Source of the DNA: Hemileia vastatrix
Taxonomy: Eukaryota; Basidiomycota; Pucciniomycetes; Pucciniales; Zaghouaniaceae
Direction of reading: 5' to 3'
Assembly: GCA_030280995.1 (NCBI GenBank)
Contig: JASXTE010000001.1
Location: 32,979,700-33,043,699 of the forward strand
Length of the DNA stretch: 64,000 bases
Of the stretch, positions 8,001-16,465 are shown piece by piece. The translations under genes and the position numbers were made by a program. Under the pieces are notes generated by a model. It searched no databases. It worked only from the letters and a program-made list of their open reading frames with translations, and had not been told where the DNA came from. Position 1 is the first letter of the stretch. Every line of letters begins with the position of its first letter.

Positions 8001-10504
8001 TTTTCCAAAAAGTCATGGATAACACTTTCCATCAAGAAATTATTGAAGGTTGGCTCATGGTTTATATTGATGATATTATTGTTTTTTCTAAAACTTTTGA
8101 TGAACATATGATTCATTTAAATAGAGTTTTCCAAAAAATGGATGAAATCAATATGACCTTATCTTTAAAAAAGTGTAAATTTGGTTTTCAATCTTTGAAA
8201 GTCCTTGGCCATGTTGTGTCAGGCTTACAAATTTGTGTAGACCATAATAAAGTTGCTGCCATTCAAAATGTGAGAGCACCAACTTCTGTAAGAGAAATAC
8301 AAAGTTTTTTAGGTATGTGTGGCTATTATAGACAATATATTAAAAATTATCAGGTCATAGCCTTGCCTCTTACAAAACTAACCAGAAAAGATGTTGCTTT
8401 TCTCTGGAATGATGACTGTCAAAAAGCTTTTAATACATTGAAAAATTGCTTAATGTCAGCCCCTATATTGGCTCTCCCAGATTTTAACAAGCCATTTGTA
8501 CTTTATACAGATGCTAGCTTTATTGGTCTGGGTGCTGCCCTTCACCAAAAGCAAATTATTAATGATAAATCCTCAGAGGTTGTAATTTGTTATATTTCAA
8601 GAACCTTAAGAAATAGTGAATTGAAATATGGTGCCACTCAATTAGAGTGCTTAGCAGTTGTTTGGGCTCTTGAGAAACTTCATTACTACTTGGATGACCA
8701 AAAATTTGAGTTGGTAACTGACTGTAGTGCTGTGAAATCTCTCTTAAACCTCAAAACACCTAACAGACATATGTTCAGGTGGCAACTTGCTGTTCAGGAA
8801 TACAGAGGAAGGATGACTATTATCCACAGAGCTGGAAATGTTCACTCTAATGTTGATATGCTCTCCAGATTGCCTCTTCCAAATAATGACTCCAATCCTG
8901 CTTATGTACCTGAGAATGACACTGTTCATATACATGGTATATTTATAGTTGATATGGAAGAAGAGTTATTACAGTTAATACTGGATTCATATGATAAAGA
9001 TTCTGACTTAAATAAATTAGTTACTATTTTGAATGATCCTAAGAATGCTTCAATTCAAGCATTAATAAAAACTCTTCCTGCAAAATACCAAAATGCTTTA
9101 AATAAAGGAAAGTTTTCTATTGAAGATGGTTATATTTATTATAGAAGGAAGCTTACCAATGTAATTGTTATTCCTCCTTCAATGAAAGAAACTATCCTCA
9201 AACTTTGTCATGATGACATATTAGCTGGTCATTTTGATCTTGAAAAAACATTGATTAGAATCAAAAACACTGCATGGTGGGCTAATATGTCTGAAGACAC
9301 AAAATTATATGTTGAATCTTGTGATTCCTGCCAAAAATCTAAAAGGTTAACAGGTAAAAGAGCAGGGTTGTTACAACATATTGAAGCACCTAGTGCTCCC
9401 TGGCAAATCATTAATATGGATTTTGTCACTGGTCTTCCTGTTGCAGGTAAAGACAGCTTTAACTCTTGTTGGGTAATAGTTGATAGATTCACAAAAATGT
9501 GCAAATTTATTCCAACCCACAAAGATGTATCCACCAAGGAATTAGCTTTCTTATGGTGGTCTTACATGTTTAATATTATTGGTTTTCCAAAAGCCATTAT
9601 CTCTGATAGGGATCCAAAATTCACTTCTGAGTTTTGGACCTCTTTGATGGATATTTGTGGCTGTGAGTTAAAATTGTCTACAGCTCACCATCCTCAAACT
9701 GATGGTCTAGCTGAAAGAATGATTCAAACTCTGGAAGATATGATTAGAAGGTATTGTGCCTTTGGTTTAGAATATAAAGATAATGACAGATTTACTCATG
9801 ATTGGGTCACTCTTTTGCCTGGTCTTGAATTTGCATATAATAGCACTGTTCATTCTGTCACTGAGAAAAAGCCGTTTGAGCTTTGGTTAGGTTATGTCCC
9901 AAACACTCCTGCTCAGATTCTCAATAATAAATTACCTAAGTTGGAACTACATCCTGGTGTAAAATCTTTTATGCAAATGCAACAGCTATGCAGAAAACAT
10001 GCTCAGAGTTGTATTGATAAAGCATTTGAATATGAAAAGAAAAGATGGGATAAATCCCATAAAGAATACACATTTAACAAGGGTGATGAAGTGTTGATCT
10101 CTACTGTCCATTTCAATTTACAAGGTAACCACAAATTAAAAGATCCTTTTGTAGGACCATTTGTTGTTAAAAGAATGGTTGGTGATAATGCAGTAGAAGT
10201 TGTATTGTATTCTCCATATGATAGGAAACATCCTGTCTTTCCCATTTCTTTGCTTAAACCTTATACTTCCAACAGTGACTTATTTCCAAAAAGAAGAGGA
10301 AGACCTAAGAAGAACCCTCAGGAAGTCACAGAAACAGCAGAAATTGATAAAATTCTCAATGATAGAATTATCACTTCTGAAAGAGGTACTGAATATTTAT
10401 TGAGATATAAGAACAAATCATCTGAACATGATGCATGGATACCTGGCAAAGAAATTTCAAATCTGCCTGCTCTGTTGAAAAAATACAAAAAGAAAAAATC
10501 TTAG
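4337..10504 (+). CDS. gag-pol: E1 Gag-Pol polyprotein with chromodomain (2055 codons; alternative start 5012)
   Basis: Single open frame without pol frameshift. Residue positions from ATG 4337: Ser-rich N-terminus; coiled region about 390-480; Ty3-type Gag core about 565-730; zinc knuckle CYKCNKPWQKGHVC at 775-788; aspartic protease with D888-S-G; reverse transcriptase with YIDD at 1243-1246; RNase H with TDAS at D1392; integrase HHCC (H1625, H1632, C1662, C1665) and DD35E core (D1695, D1757, E1793); AT-hook-like RGRPKK at 1987-1992; C-terminal chromodomain about 2002-2050. In the family these reverse-transcribe and integrate the element, and chromodomains guide integration to marked chromatin. 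Codons before 5012 overlap the conserved +1 frame ORF1. ATG 5012 has a strong context (GCCATGG), so a 1830-residue Gag-Pol from 5012 may be the true product. Confidence 0.93.
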   Translation: MSNNLTEKMDNMQVDEIEIDYDADTVSSSKVGHKKSYANTKNSHTAGCGNDRKCKQTKPPSPSTTEGSKASSASRRSSKRLQNKKSSSATTNQQPLQSYKRVEDRKYDVQSKGRHIVGSGPRTQEPDSGPGPSSIASQSASISGSTFTATQLNHPKSKYYGSRAMEMGLSNESLPAECATPSSSSAWPIQNTQFPSTSSSLPTKQEKEGPSTIPNPVPGEVSSSAMVSNLVDSHLGMFSNKSSSAGNIIEHGERTVKPVKRQLPVTSSPIDVISKLSFDEPLHLTSTSLINPSLAIKNDSVPPEIYNLIEKTSEEILKDTLDFNIVKDKHVRDVLIHENDRLNNLHLQCRVSSSVQDTAYLKIKETLNIVLSQQKQIRSDHRAISDRNISLHKTLSELKPLIEENYSFKNEIKSLQNELKKLKNDFHALSTKHSVSEDRNVLSLAKVNDQMSEIPRIRNYVSDLQEKFSTLTINNELNEISASKLHKNKGKKPEQSSSFLPHISTIKQTDNESVKSFATSKKSCDGHAPAVSVNNEISEHLAKLQELLLMNNSNQKVDHPSSQKNWPKLDQYPTFDGDSSSDWQHFIQRIDNLKRSYKLPDEEIVSKLISLFSNVALMWYESVLLDNNHYTWNDWKSLIENQFGGSKFRLAQQRLYENTRYVSSSVEKPIVFLMKITKILRAIDPKMDYDIWRDKILYKLPNSLRDLIVARTEHVRENSSFINICNEVLLNHRYEPKNYLSKSYNDQNKPSIKLPEKSGKPSAPVAPKKYATNTCYKCNKPWQKGHVCDKKIHLVEQNEDTDELELDVNNSSSDCESNISYDNESVKDVLMLEHDVHYLNNISEDCVLNLSSVENAEIIKDITNNSIPISPLKAPVIINGKNIDVVLDSGAGGSVVSEKALASVDKEYLSKLLPITSEKWRGYGSTLFPIGKYKTSVFFKYNGGFVRAICEFVVMKNDNLSNWFIMGNDILTMFGVKLDPANNCFTLGMNGKRKFKISSPKPSGHLLKSCNSLTQCKGRTTTEMDDLLHEINTASFGDHLTNEQKDSIVASITSFPMAFAHGSHVLGIVQEEMKITLSCNLSDIPPSLKKKPYPASPSKRKDIEDNIETLLKMNIIEKVDVTPKYCVISPVLISYEKDKARLCGDYRALNTYTVDDIYPLPRINSIHATLQGAKFISCLDGNKGYHQVPVEKNSQNFLLIATHMGIYKYVRMPFGPKNAPSVFQKVMDNTFHQEIIEGWLMVYIDDIIVFSKTFDEHMIHLNRVFQKMDEINMTLSLKKCKFGFQSLKVLGHVVSGLQICVDHNKVAAIQNVRAPTSVREIQSFLGMCGYYRQYIKNYQVIALPLTKLTRKDVAFLWNDDCQKAFNTLKNCLMSAPILALPDFNKPFVLYTDASFIGLGAALHQKQIINDKSSEVVICYISRTLRNSELKYGATQLECLAVVWALEKLHYYLDDQKFELVTDCSAVKSLLNLKTPNRHMFRWQLAVQEYRGRMTIIHRAGNVHSNVDMLSRLPLPNNDSNPAYVPENDTVHIHGIFIVDMEEELLQLILDSYDKDSDLNKLVTILNDPKNASIQALIKTLPAKYQNALNKGKFSIEDGYIYYRRKLTNVIVIPPSMKETILKLCHDDILAGHFDLEKTLIRIKNTAWWANMSEDTKLYVESCDSCQKSKRLTGKRAGLLQHIEAPSAPWQIINMDFVTGLPVAGKDSFNSCWVIVDRFTKMCKFIPTHKDVSTKELAFLWWSYMFNIIGFPKAIISDRDPKFTSEFWTSLMDICGCELKLSTAHHPQTDGLAERMIQTLEDMIRRYCAFGLEYKDNDRFTHDWVTLLPGLEFAYNSTVHSVTEKKPFELWLGYVPNTPAQILNNKLPKLELHPGVKSFMQMQQLCRKHAQSCIDKAFEYEKKRWDKSHKEYTFNKGDEVLISTVHFNLQGNHKLKDPFVGPFVVKRMVGDNAVEVVLYSPYDRKHPVFPISLLKPYTSNSDLFPKRRGRPKKNPQEVTETAEIDKILNDRIITSERGTEYLLRYKNKSSEHDAWIPGKEISNLPALLKKYKKKKS
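4412..4475 (+). other. Intron 1 of E1 ORF1 (64 bp)
   Basis: Donor GTAAGT at 4412, branch-point-like TGCTAAC at 4447-4453 and acceptor ACTGCAG at 4475. The phase is 0 and the length is 1 modulo 3, so removing it switches translation into the +1 frame. E2 has a matching 64-bp intron (30775-30712 minus, GTAGGT...GCTAAC...TCCTCAG) and E3 a 58-bp one (44886-44943, GTAACT...ACAG). All three sit at the same codon. No stop occurs if it is retained in E1. Confidence 0.7.
5015..5072 (+). other. Candidate intron 2 across the ORF1/gag-pol overlap (58 bp)
   Basis: Donor ATG|GTAAGT at 5015, CTAATA at 5052 and acceptor TTCTGCAG ending at 5072. E2 and E3 have the same feature, also exactly 58 bp (E2 donor CATGGTAAGT, E3 donor ATTGTAAGC; acceptor CAG|GTAA in all). 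Splicing leaves the ORF1 stop in place (TGG TAA either way in E1 and E2) but would remove the gag-pol start region and shift frame, so it could switch off gag-pol. It may instead be coincidence imposed by the coding constraint. Confidence 0.4.
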
Positions 10505-10527
10505 CATTTTTTTTTATTGTTTTTTTT

Positions 10528-10539
10528 AGAGTGAGGGAG
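10528..10539 (+). promoter_or_regulatory. E1 polypurine tract
   Basis: AGAGTGAGGGAG immediately precedes the 3' LTR and follows a T-rich run. E2 has the identical 12-mer (15035-15024 minus) and E3 has AGAGTGAAGGAG (50873-50884). In LTR elements this primes plus-strand DNA synthesis. Confidence 0.85.
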
Positions 10540-11681
10540 TGTCAGCCAGGCTATTCCAGGAGTCCAGTAAATGATATATAAATTATAAAACCTTAAAGAG
10601 TGGGTAAAACTTGTATTTAATGAATATAACTTAATATTTTATTACATAATGAAATTATATAAGAATTTTATTATATACAAATGTTACATTAAATTTATTG
10701 GTTATATATATTTTTATATACAATTAAATTGAGCATAATATAATATATTCTACAAATAATGGCGCATTTTTATATATTTAATAATTATAAATTTATATTT
10801 AATTAATTAAAAAACATATATTATAATTACAAGTGTAAATTTGATTTATAATATATTTAAATTAATTACTTAAATTTATATATTAACTAATACCTCTCAT
10901 ATGACACTAAACAATTATTAAGGACGCTTCTTTTGACCCTTAATTGTGTTAGAAAAAAACAAATAAATTAATTTGAACTAAATTGAGATTAATTGATTGT
11001 TTTGTTGCGTCAAATTATTTTTGTTTCACTTAAAATGTTCTCTAATCAGGATGGACCATCTGTTGGGAATTATATTTCTCATAGTTCCTATGTTTCCACT
11101 CTTGTTTAGTTATTTACTATTGTCACTTACTGATTTGGGGATTAATGGCGGGGAAATTGGATTCTTAATTGGGCTTTTAATTAATTGTTTCATGTTTTTC
11201 TCTATATTGTTATGTTTCATTTACTCTTTTTGATATATTTGTTTTATTTCTTTCTAATCATTGTATTTACTGATATAGTAGCGCTTCAGAGGACCCATTG
11301 CCTATAAAAGGGCCTTGGATAATCCCCTGTAGCCTTATCACTTATTATACACTCAACAATTTAAATACAATTTTTATATTAAGTTTATATTCTTTTTATT
11401 AGTAATAAAAATCTAATTAAAATTTTATATAACAAATTAAAGGTTGCTTTAAGTCTGATAGTAATTATTTTGGTTGCCGCGCAGAACTCTTACTTAAAAT
11501 AATATTAATATTAATAAAACCAGGTTGTTGTCACCTCCCAGCTCACTTATCGTTGTTTTTCTCTCAATAAAATAAATACTTTTATTAAATTTTATTTTTT
11601 TTATTATCCATACCTTTTTCCTCCTTCTCCTCCTCTCATTCCTTCTTCCATTTTCTCCTTCTTCTAGACGACCGGCGGACA
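10540..11681 (+). repeat. E1 3' LTR
   Basis: The LTR is 1142 bp, TGTCAGCC...GGCGGACA, collinear with the 5' LTR without visible indels. The TATA box is at 11303-11310. It is followed by the target duplication CAAGC at 11682-11686. Confidence 0.95.
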
Positions 11682-11863
11682 CAAGCACTACTCCAACAAT
11701 CCATTTGCTAATGTGTGAGCTCATTTTCAATTTGGATAGCTAGCTCCATGAGTGCTTGGAGAGAGGTTGGACAAGGTTTACTAATTGGGGTGCTCCTGAT
11801 TTTTTGTGAGAGCCCATTTCTAATGTGAAACATGAGTGCTCCTTCTCCCCATGTTGTAACATA
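11682..11863 (-). pseudogene. C0 gag, part upstream of the E1 insertion
   Basis: On the minus strand this stretch reads on into the C0 sequence left of E1. It contains a Gag-like stretch (RNGLSQKIRSTPISKP, then LQALMELAIQIENEL), one in-frame stop, and continuation across the CAAGC duplication. It shows that E1 landed in a pre-existing chromovirus gag. Its upstream end is cut by a MITE end at 11864. Confidence 0.65.
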
Positions 11864-12120
11864 CACCACACAATATGGGGAGTGGACTTTCTAGCAAGTC
11901 CGCAAACTTGAACCCTAATTCATATCTTTTTCAGAAAACATTGAGGTGGTGATGAAACAATCATGAATAAATATTGAATTTACTTTAAAAAACCCTAGAG
12001 ACTGATTTGAACTTTCATTGAACCACAGTTGATTAATAGTTCAAAAAGTATTCACAGCAGGAAAAAAGTGTGCACTAGAGGTCTAGTGCTTTTTTTGCTT
12101 CCTGAAATAATTCCTGGTAT
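11864..12120. mobile_element. MITE fragment with long terminal repeat (copy 1)
   Basis: The left end CACCACACAATATGGGGAGT is followed by GGACTTTCTAGCAAGTCC, matching the terminal repeats of the complete copy at 51421-51661. The right end could not be located with certainty. A palindrome GCACTAGAGGTCTAGTGC occurs near 12072. It inserted into the C0 gag. Confidence 0.45.
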
Positions 12121-13440
12121 AATTCCAAGTGGTACTTCCATCTGATACCTTCCTCCCCTAATTCTCCCTTATCTTCAATCTGCCTTGCTATCCTACCCCC
12201 CTTATCTCGTTGCTAATCTTGCCATCTACTTACCCTTTCTACCCTATCCCTTCCCTTCACAGTGAGAAAACAACTCTCCTCTCCTTCAACCCCTCTCCCT
12301 TCTCTTCTCTTTATTTCTCACACCTCCCCCAGAACCTCACTCACCTTTCCCAGCCCACTGTCATTATTTAGTTTTATTTTAATTTGTATTTTTTTCTTTT
12401 TTCATGTTTCTTCCCTACAAATATCTTCCTTTCTCAACACTTGGCTGCATTTTTTTTGGTTAACACAAGCTACTCAAATTCTGAAATATGTATTTAGTTA
12501 CTTTATTTACCACTTGGAATGGTTTATAATTCCTCAAGATTTTATTTCTTGTTATTTCTAATTTATACATATTAATTATTCTCAAGTTTATCAAAAGTTG
12601 GCTACTTCCCAAGCCCTTGCATGCCTCCCCAGCACTTTTTTCACCTCTCCAATCTCATTGCTCACCTCACCCAAAAAAATCAAGGGACTAGGGAAGGCTG
12701 GAGAAGGTAAGAGAAGGGCTTTACAGGGCTGGGAGAGGTTATAAAAGCCCCTAATCCACTTTGGGAAGGCTGTAAAAGGTGTTAGAGGGTCTTTAAAAGG
12801 CTAGGAGAGGTGATAAAATCCTCTCATCTACTACTCCCAGCCCTACTTAGTCTTTGCAGAACCTCACTCACATATCCCCCCAAATTAAGGGACTGGGGAG
12901 GCTGGGGGAGGTTATAAAAGCCTCTCACTCACTTCTCCCAGCCCTCCTTAGTCTATACAGCACCTCGCTCACATCTCCAGCCAAAGTAAAGGACTGTGGG
13001 ATGCTGGGGGAGGTGAGTGAAGGGCTTTAAAGGTCTTTGAAAGGTGATAAAGGGCTAAGGGAGGTAAGCGAGAGCTGGGGGATTTGGACAATAGACTGGG
13101 GAGGTGAGTAATATTTTGAGAATGTGAGAGAAAGGCTGGTGAGGGCTAATGGAGGTGATTAAGGTGAGTGAGAGGTTGAAAAGGGGGTGGAGTTGTGTTA
13201 AATTGGAAAATAGAGTGGAGGGGAGTAGTGAGGAGGGCTTAAACTTAGATTTTAAAGTTTAATGGGTGTAGCAAATGTATCAGGAGGGAAATAAAAGGGT
13301 GGGGAGTTGTAAAAGAATTAACAGAAATGAAAAGGCAGAAAAATTTGTGTGGAGAGATTGAGAGGTTTTCCATTGAGGTAGTGAAAAATATAGAGTGAAC
13401 TTTGTTCTTTGGGCAAACATCAGAGTCCACCACCTCAATC
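12121..13440. repeat. Pyrimidine-rich and purine-rich inverted block with internal repeats
   Basis: The left half (about 12130-12370) is C/T-rich on the plus strand and the right half (about 13000-13400) is G/A-rich. The middle (12620-13020) repeats a unit of roughly 130 bp built from CTCACTCAC...CCCAGCC, AGGGACTGGGGAGGCTGGG and GAGGTTATAAAAGCC. ATTGAGGTGGTG at about 11942 faces its complement near 13426. This looks like a non-autonomous, foldback-type repeat. No protein is recognisable; the 12262-12561 frame is low complexity. Confidence 0.4.
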
Positions 13441-13752
13441 TAAAGCTCTATTCTTCCAATATGGAAAATGATTGATAATTTTTTTTATTGATATTTTTGA
13501 ACTTAAACCTATAGTTTATATGTCTTTTTTTTATTTTTGATTTATAATTCACTTTAACACTAAGAAAGTAATATTGTAAAATAATTGGTAATGAAATACT
13601 ATTTTGCTTTTTTACACAAGAATTCACAGAATTCATCTGATAACTATACATGATATAAACAAATAATATAATAGGAAAATTTTAGCAAAAAGGTGAAAAC
13701 TAGAACAAAACATTTAAAGAAATTTTAAACTATTGAACTTATGTATTTTATG
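13441..13752. other. AT-rich spacer without recognisable feature
   Basis: AT-rich sequence with one short minus-strand frame (13651-13448) that resembles nothing I know. It ends in AGTTT, the left copy of the E2 target duplication. Confidence 0.5.
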
Positions 13753-13757
13753 AGTTT

Positions 13758-15023
13758 TGTCGGCGGGTCGTCTTGAAGAAGGTGATAATAAGAAGATATG
13801 GAGCAGAGGAGATGGAAGTAATAAAGATAGAATGACTAAAGCAGAGAGAAATAAAAATAATTAAATTATCAAAGTAATTAAATCAAAATGAGAGATATTT
13901 AATGACAGTTTTATGAGTAATTACACAACATTAATGACTTATTTATTGATAAATATTTAATTAAGTAAGTAGAGATTTCTCTGCACGGCTAACAAATATT
14001 ATTATTAATAAAATTAAAGCAACCTTGGATTATTTATTGATTATTTATACTAGATTTGTGATACTAATAAAAAATAATAAGAATTTATTGTAAGATTTAA
14101 AATGCGTGTAATGTAAGTGATCCCTGCTAAAGGGGAATCCTAAGGCCCTTTTATAGGAAAACATATCTCTGAAGCGCTTCAATTGTATATACAAAAGTAG
14201 AAATAGTGTGAAAAAAAGATTTGAAATTAATTAATTAAAACATACAAATTGAGGGAAAAATTGAAACAACAAATTCAATCTGTGAATAAGTAAGTAATTT
14301 TCCACCATAAAGTCTCAAACAATTAATTAATATAATGAATAAATATATGAGGATGAGACCATGAGAACTATGAGAAAAAATATTATAAACAAATATTATA
14401 ATAAGATGAAAAGGTTTTAATTAAGACAAATAAAATTATTTTCATGCCAAAATTCATGAAATCAATTTAATACAGTTATCCAGAGAATTTAATTAATTAT
14501 TTTTAACTATGTTAGTAATTTTAATAACTTATTTAATTGAAAAAAATAATTAGTTTAATTGTAACTAATTTAAAGTGAGAATTTAATATTATTATATTAA
14601 ATATGTGTTTTAAGTTATTTAGTAATTTTACTGACACAGTTAAGGGTCAAAAAAGTGCCCAATATTTATGGATAATAATATATGATGAGTTGGATTTAAT
14701 ATATTAATTTATTTGTAATTACATTATAAATTAAATATTATTAAGCTTATAATATAATTATTAATTTATTAATTTTTTAGAAATATGAAATACATAGAAA
14801 TGCACCATAATTTTATAGAATATAATATTTGTTTATGTAATAAAAATTTATTTAATAATAAAAATAAATATAGAAATTATTTTACTTATTCATAAAATAT
14901 TTTTAATTTTATTATTTAATAAAATAATTTATTGTAACTACATAATACATAATGTTATTCCCTTACATGATTTCAGTAACTTATTATATAAATTACTGGG
15001 CTCATGAGATAGCCTGGCTGACA
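13758..15023 (-). repeat. E2 3' LTR
   Basis: The LTR is 1266 bp. On the minus strand it starts TGTCAGCCAGGCTATCTCAT and ends GACCCGCCGACA. The promoter block is conserved with E1 (TATAAAAG at 14155-14148, GAAGCGCTTC near 14180-14171). Compared with the 5' LTR it has many substitutions and a net 10-bp size difference, so E2 is older than E1. Confidence 0.9.
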
Positions 15024-15986
15024 CTCCCTCACTCTGAAAAAAACAATAAAAAAAATGCTAAGATTTTTTCTTTTTATACTTCTTTAACAGAGTAGGAAGA
15101 TTTGAAATTTCTTTTCCAGGTATCCATGCATCATTTTCAGATGATTTTTTCTTATATTTCAATAAATATTCAATACCGCTTTCAGAAGTGATAATTCTAT
15201 CATTGAGAATTTTATCAACTTCTGCAGTTTCTGTGACTTCCTGAGGGTTTTTCTTAGGTCTTCCCCTTCTTTTGGGAAATAAGTCACTTTTGGAAATATA
15301 AGGTTTAAGCAAGGATATGGGGAAACAAGGATGTTTTCTATCATATGGAGAATACAATACAACTTCTACTGCATTATCTCCAACCATTATTTTAACAACA
15401 AATGGTTTCACAAAAGGATTTTTTAATTTGTTATTGCCTTGTAAATTGAAATGGACAGTAGATATCAACACTTCATCACCCTTGTTATATGTGTATTCTT
15501 TATGGGGCTTATCCCATCTTTTCTTTTCATATCCAAATGCTTTATCAATACAGATTTGAGCATGTTTTCTTCATAGCTAATGCATTTGCATAAAAGATCT
15601 TACACCAGGTTGTAGTTCCAACTTAGGTAATTTATTTTTTGTAATTTGAGAAGGAGTATTTGGGACATAACCTAACCAAAGCTCAAAAGGCTTTTTCTCT
15701 GCAACAGAATGATCAGTTCAATTATAAGCGAATTCAAGACCTGGTAAGAGATTAACCCAGTCATGAGTAAATCTGTCATTGTCTTTATATTCTAATCCAA
15801 AGGCACAATACCTTCTAATCATATCTTCCAGAGTTTGAATCATTCTTTCAGCTAGACCATCAGTCTGGGGATGGTGAGCTGTAGACAATTTTAACTGGCA
15901 GCCACAAATATCCATCAAATATGTCCAAAACTCAGATGCAAATTTTGGGTCTCTATCAGAGATAATGGCTTTAGGGAATCCAAAAA
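15024..15986 (-). pseudogene. E2 pol, part 1: integrase core, C-terminus and chromodomain
   Basis: Read from 15986 down. The integrase catalytic core is present (SDRDPKFASEFW, HHPQTDGLAERMIQTLEDM), then a stop at the AYN codon run near 15718, the GDEVLIS region, RRGRPKK and the chromodomain (AEVDKILNDRII, DAWIPGKEI) ending KKYKKKKS at 15058. A polypurine tract follows at 15035-15024. At least three in-frame stops separate otherwise collinear matches to E1. The upstream half of the integrase resumes at 24454 beyond the Harbinger insertion. Confidence 0.88.
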
Positions 15987-15991
15987 TATTA

Positions 15992-16022
15992 GGGGGTATC
16001 AATGTTCAGGGGTCCGCAATTA
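15992..16022 (+). repeat. Harbinger left terminal inverted repeat
   Basis: 31 bp pairing with 24448-24418, mismatches at positions 2, 8 and 21. It runs directly into a subterminal hairpin, TCCGCAATTAA-T-TTAATTGCGGA, at 16013-16035. Confidence 0.85.
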
Positions 16023-16324
16023 ATTTAATTGCGGATAAAAATCCTTATACTCCAACTATCTTCCGCAATTATTTTTGCTAATAATTGGGTTATTAGACAC
16101 TTAACATGTCAATTTTAGCTCTTATCCAACATTTTTCTACTTAATTTTTCATAACCACACTTGGACAACTTTCTGTCATAACCACATGTTTCACAACTTT
16201 CTGCAATAACCACATCTTGGACTACTCTCTGGATATTCCTTCTACCTTGCTGCACACCCCCATTCTCATCCCATCCTGTTCACTCTATCCACTCAGAATT
16301 ACTCCCCATTTCATATATTTGACT

Positions 16325-16452
16325 CTGCTCCTTTTCATCTTGCTATCTCATCTGCTTGTTTTTACTCCTTTTCATCTTGCTATCTCATCTGCTTGTTTCT
16401 GCTCCTTTTCATCTTGCTATCTCATCTGCTTGTTTCTGCTCCTTTTCATCTT
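16325..16452. repeat. Tandem repeat, about 37 bp, 3.4 copies
   Basis: The unit CTCCTTTTCATCTTGCTATC TCATCTGCTTGTTT plus a few bases is repeated almost perfectly just upstream of the Myb-like gene. It is pyrimidine-rich and could be part of its promoter or 5' UTR. It also explains the otherwise meaningless open frame that starts at 16217. Confidence 0.8.
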
Positions 16453-16465
16453 TAATTATCTTAAC

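Larger units (their letters stand above)
2502..11681 (+). mobile_element. E1: complete, young chromodomain Ty3/Gypsy element
   Basis: The element spans 9180 bp, with LTRs of exactly 1142 bp at both ends and the inverted termini TGTC...GACA. It is flanked by a perfect 5-bp target duplication CAAGC (2497-2501 and 11682-11686). By eye the two LTRs differ at about three positions, two around 3350 versus 11388 and one four bases from the 3' end, so the insertion is recent. The internal part holds an open 2055-codon gag-pol frame without stops, a polypurine tract and a conserved leader. It sits in the gag of the older C0 remnant. Everything needed for autonomy appears present, so it may still be active. 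Confidence 0.95.
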
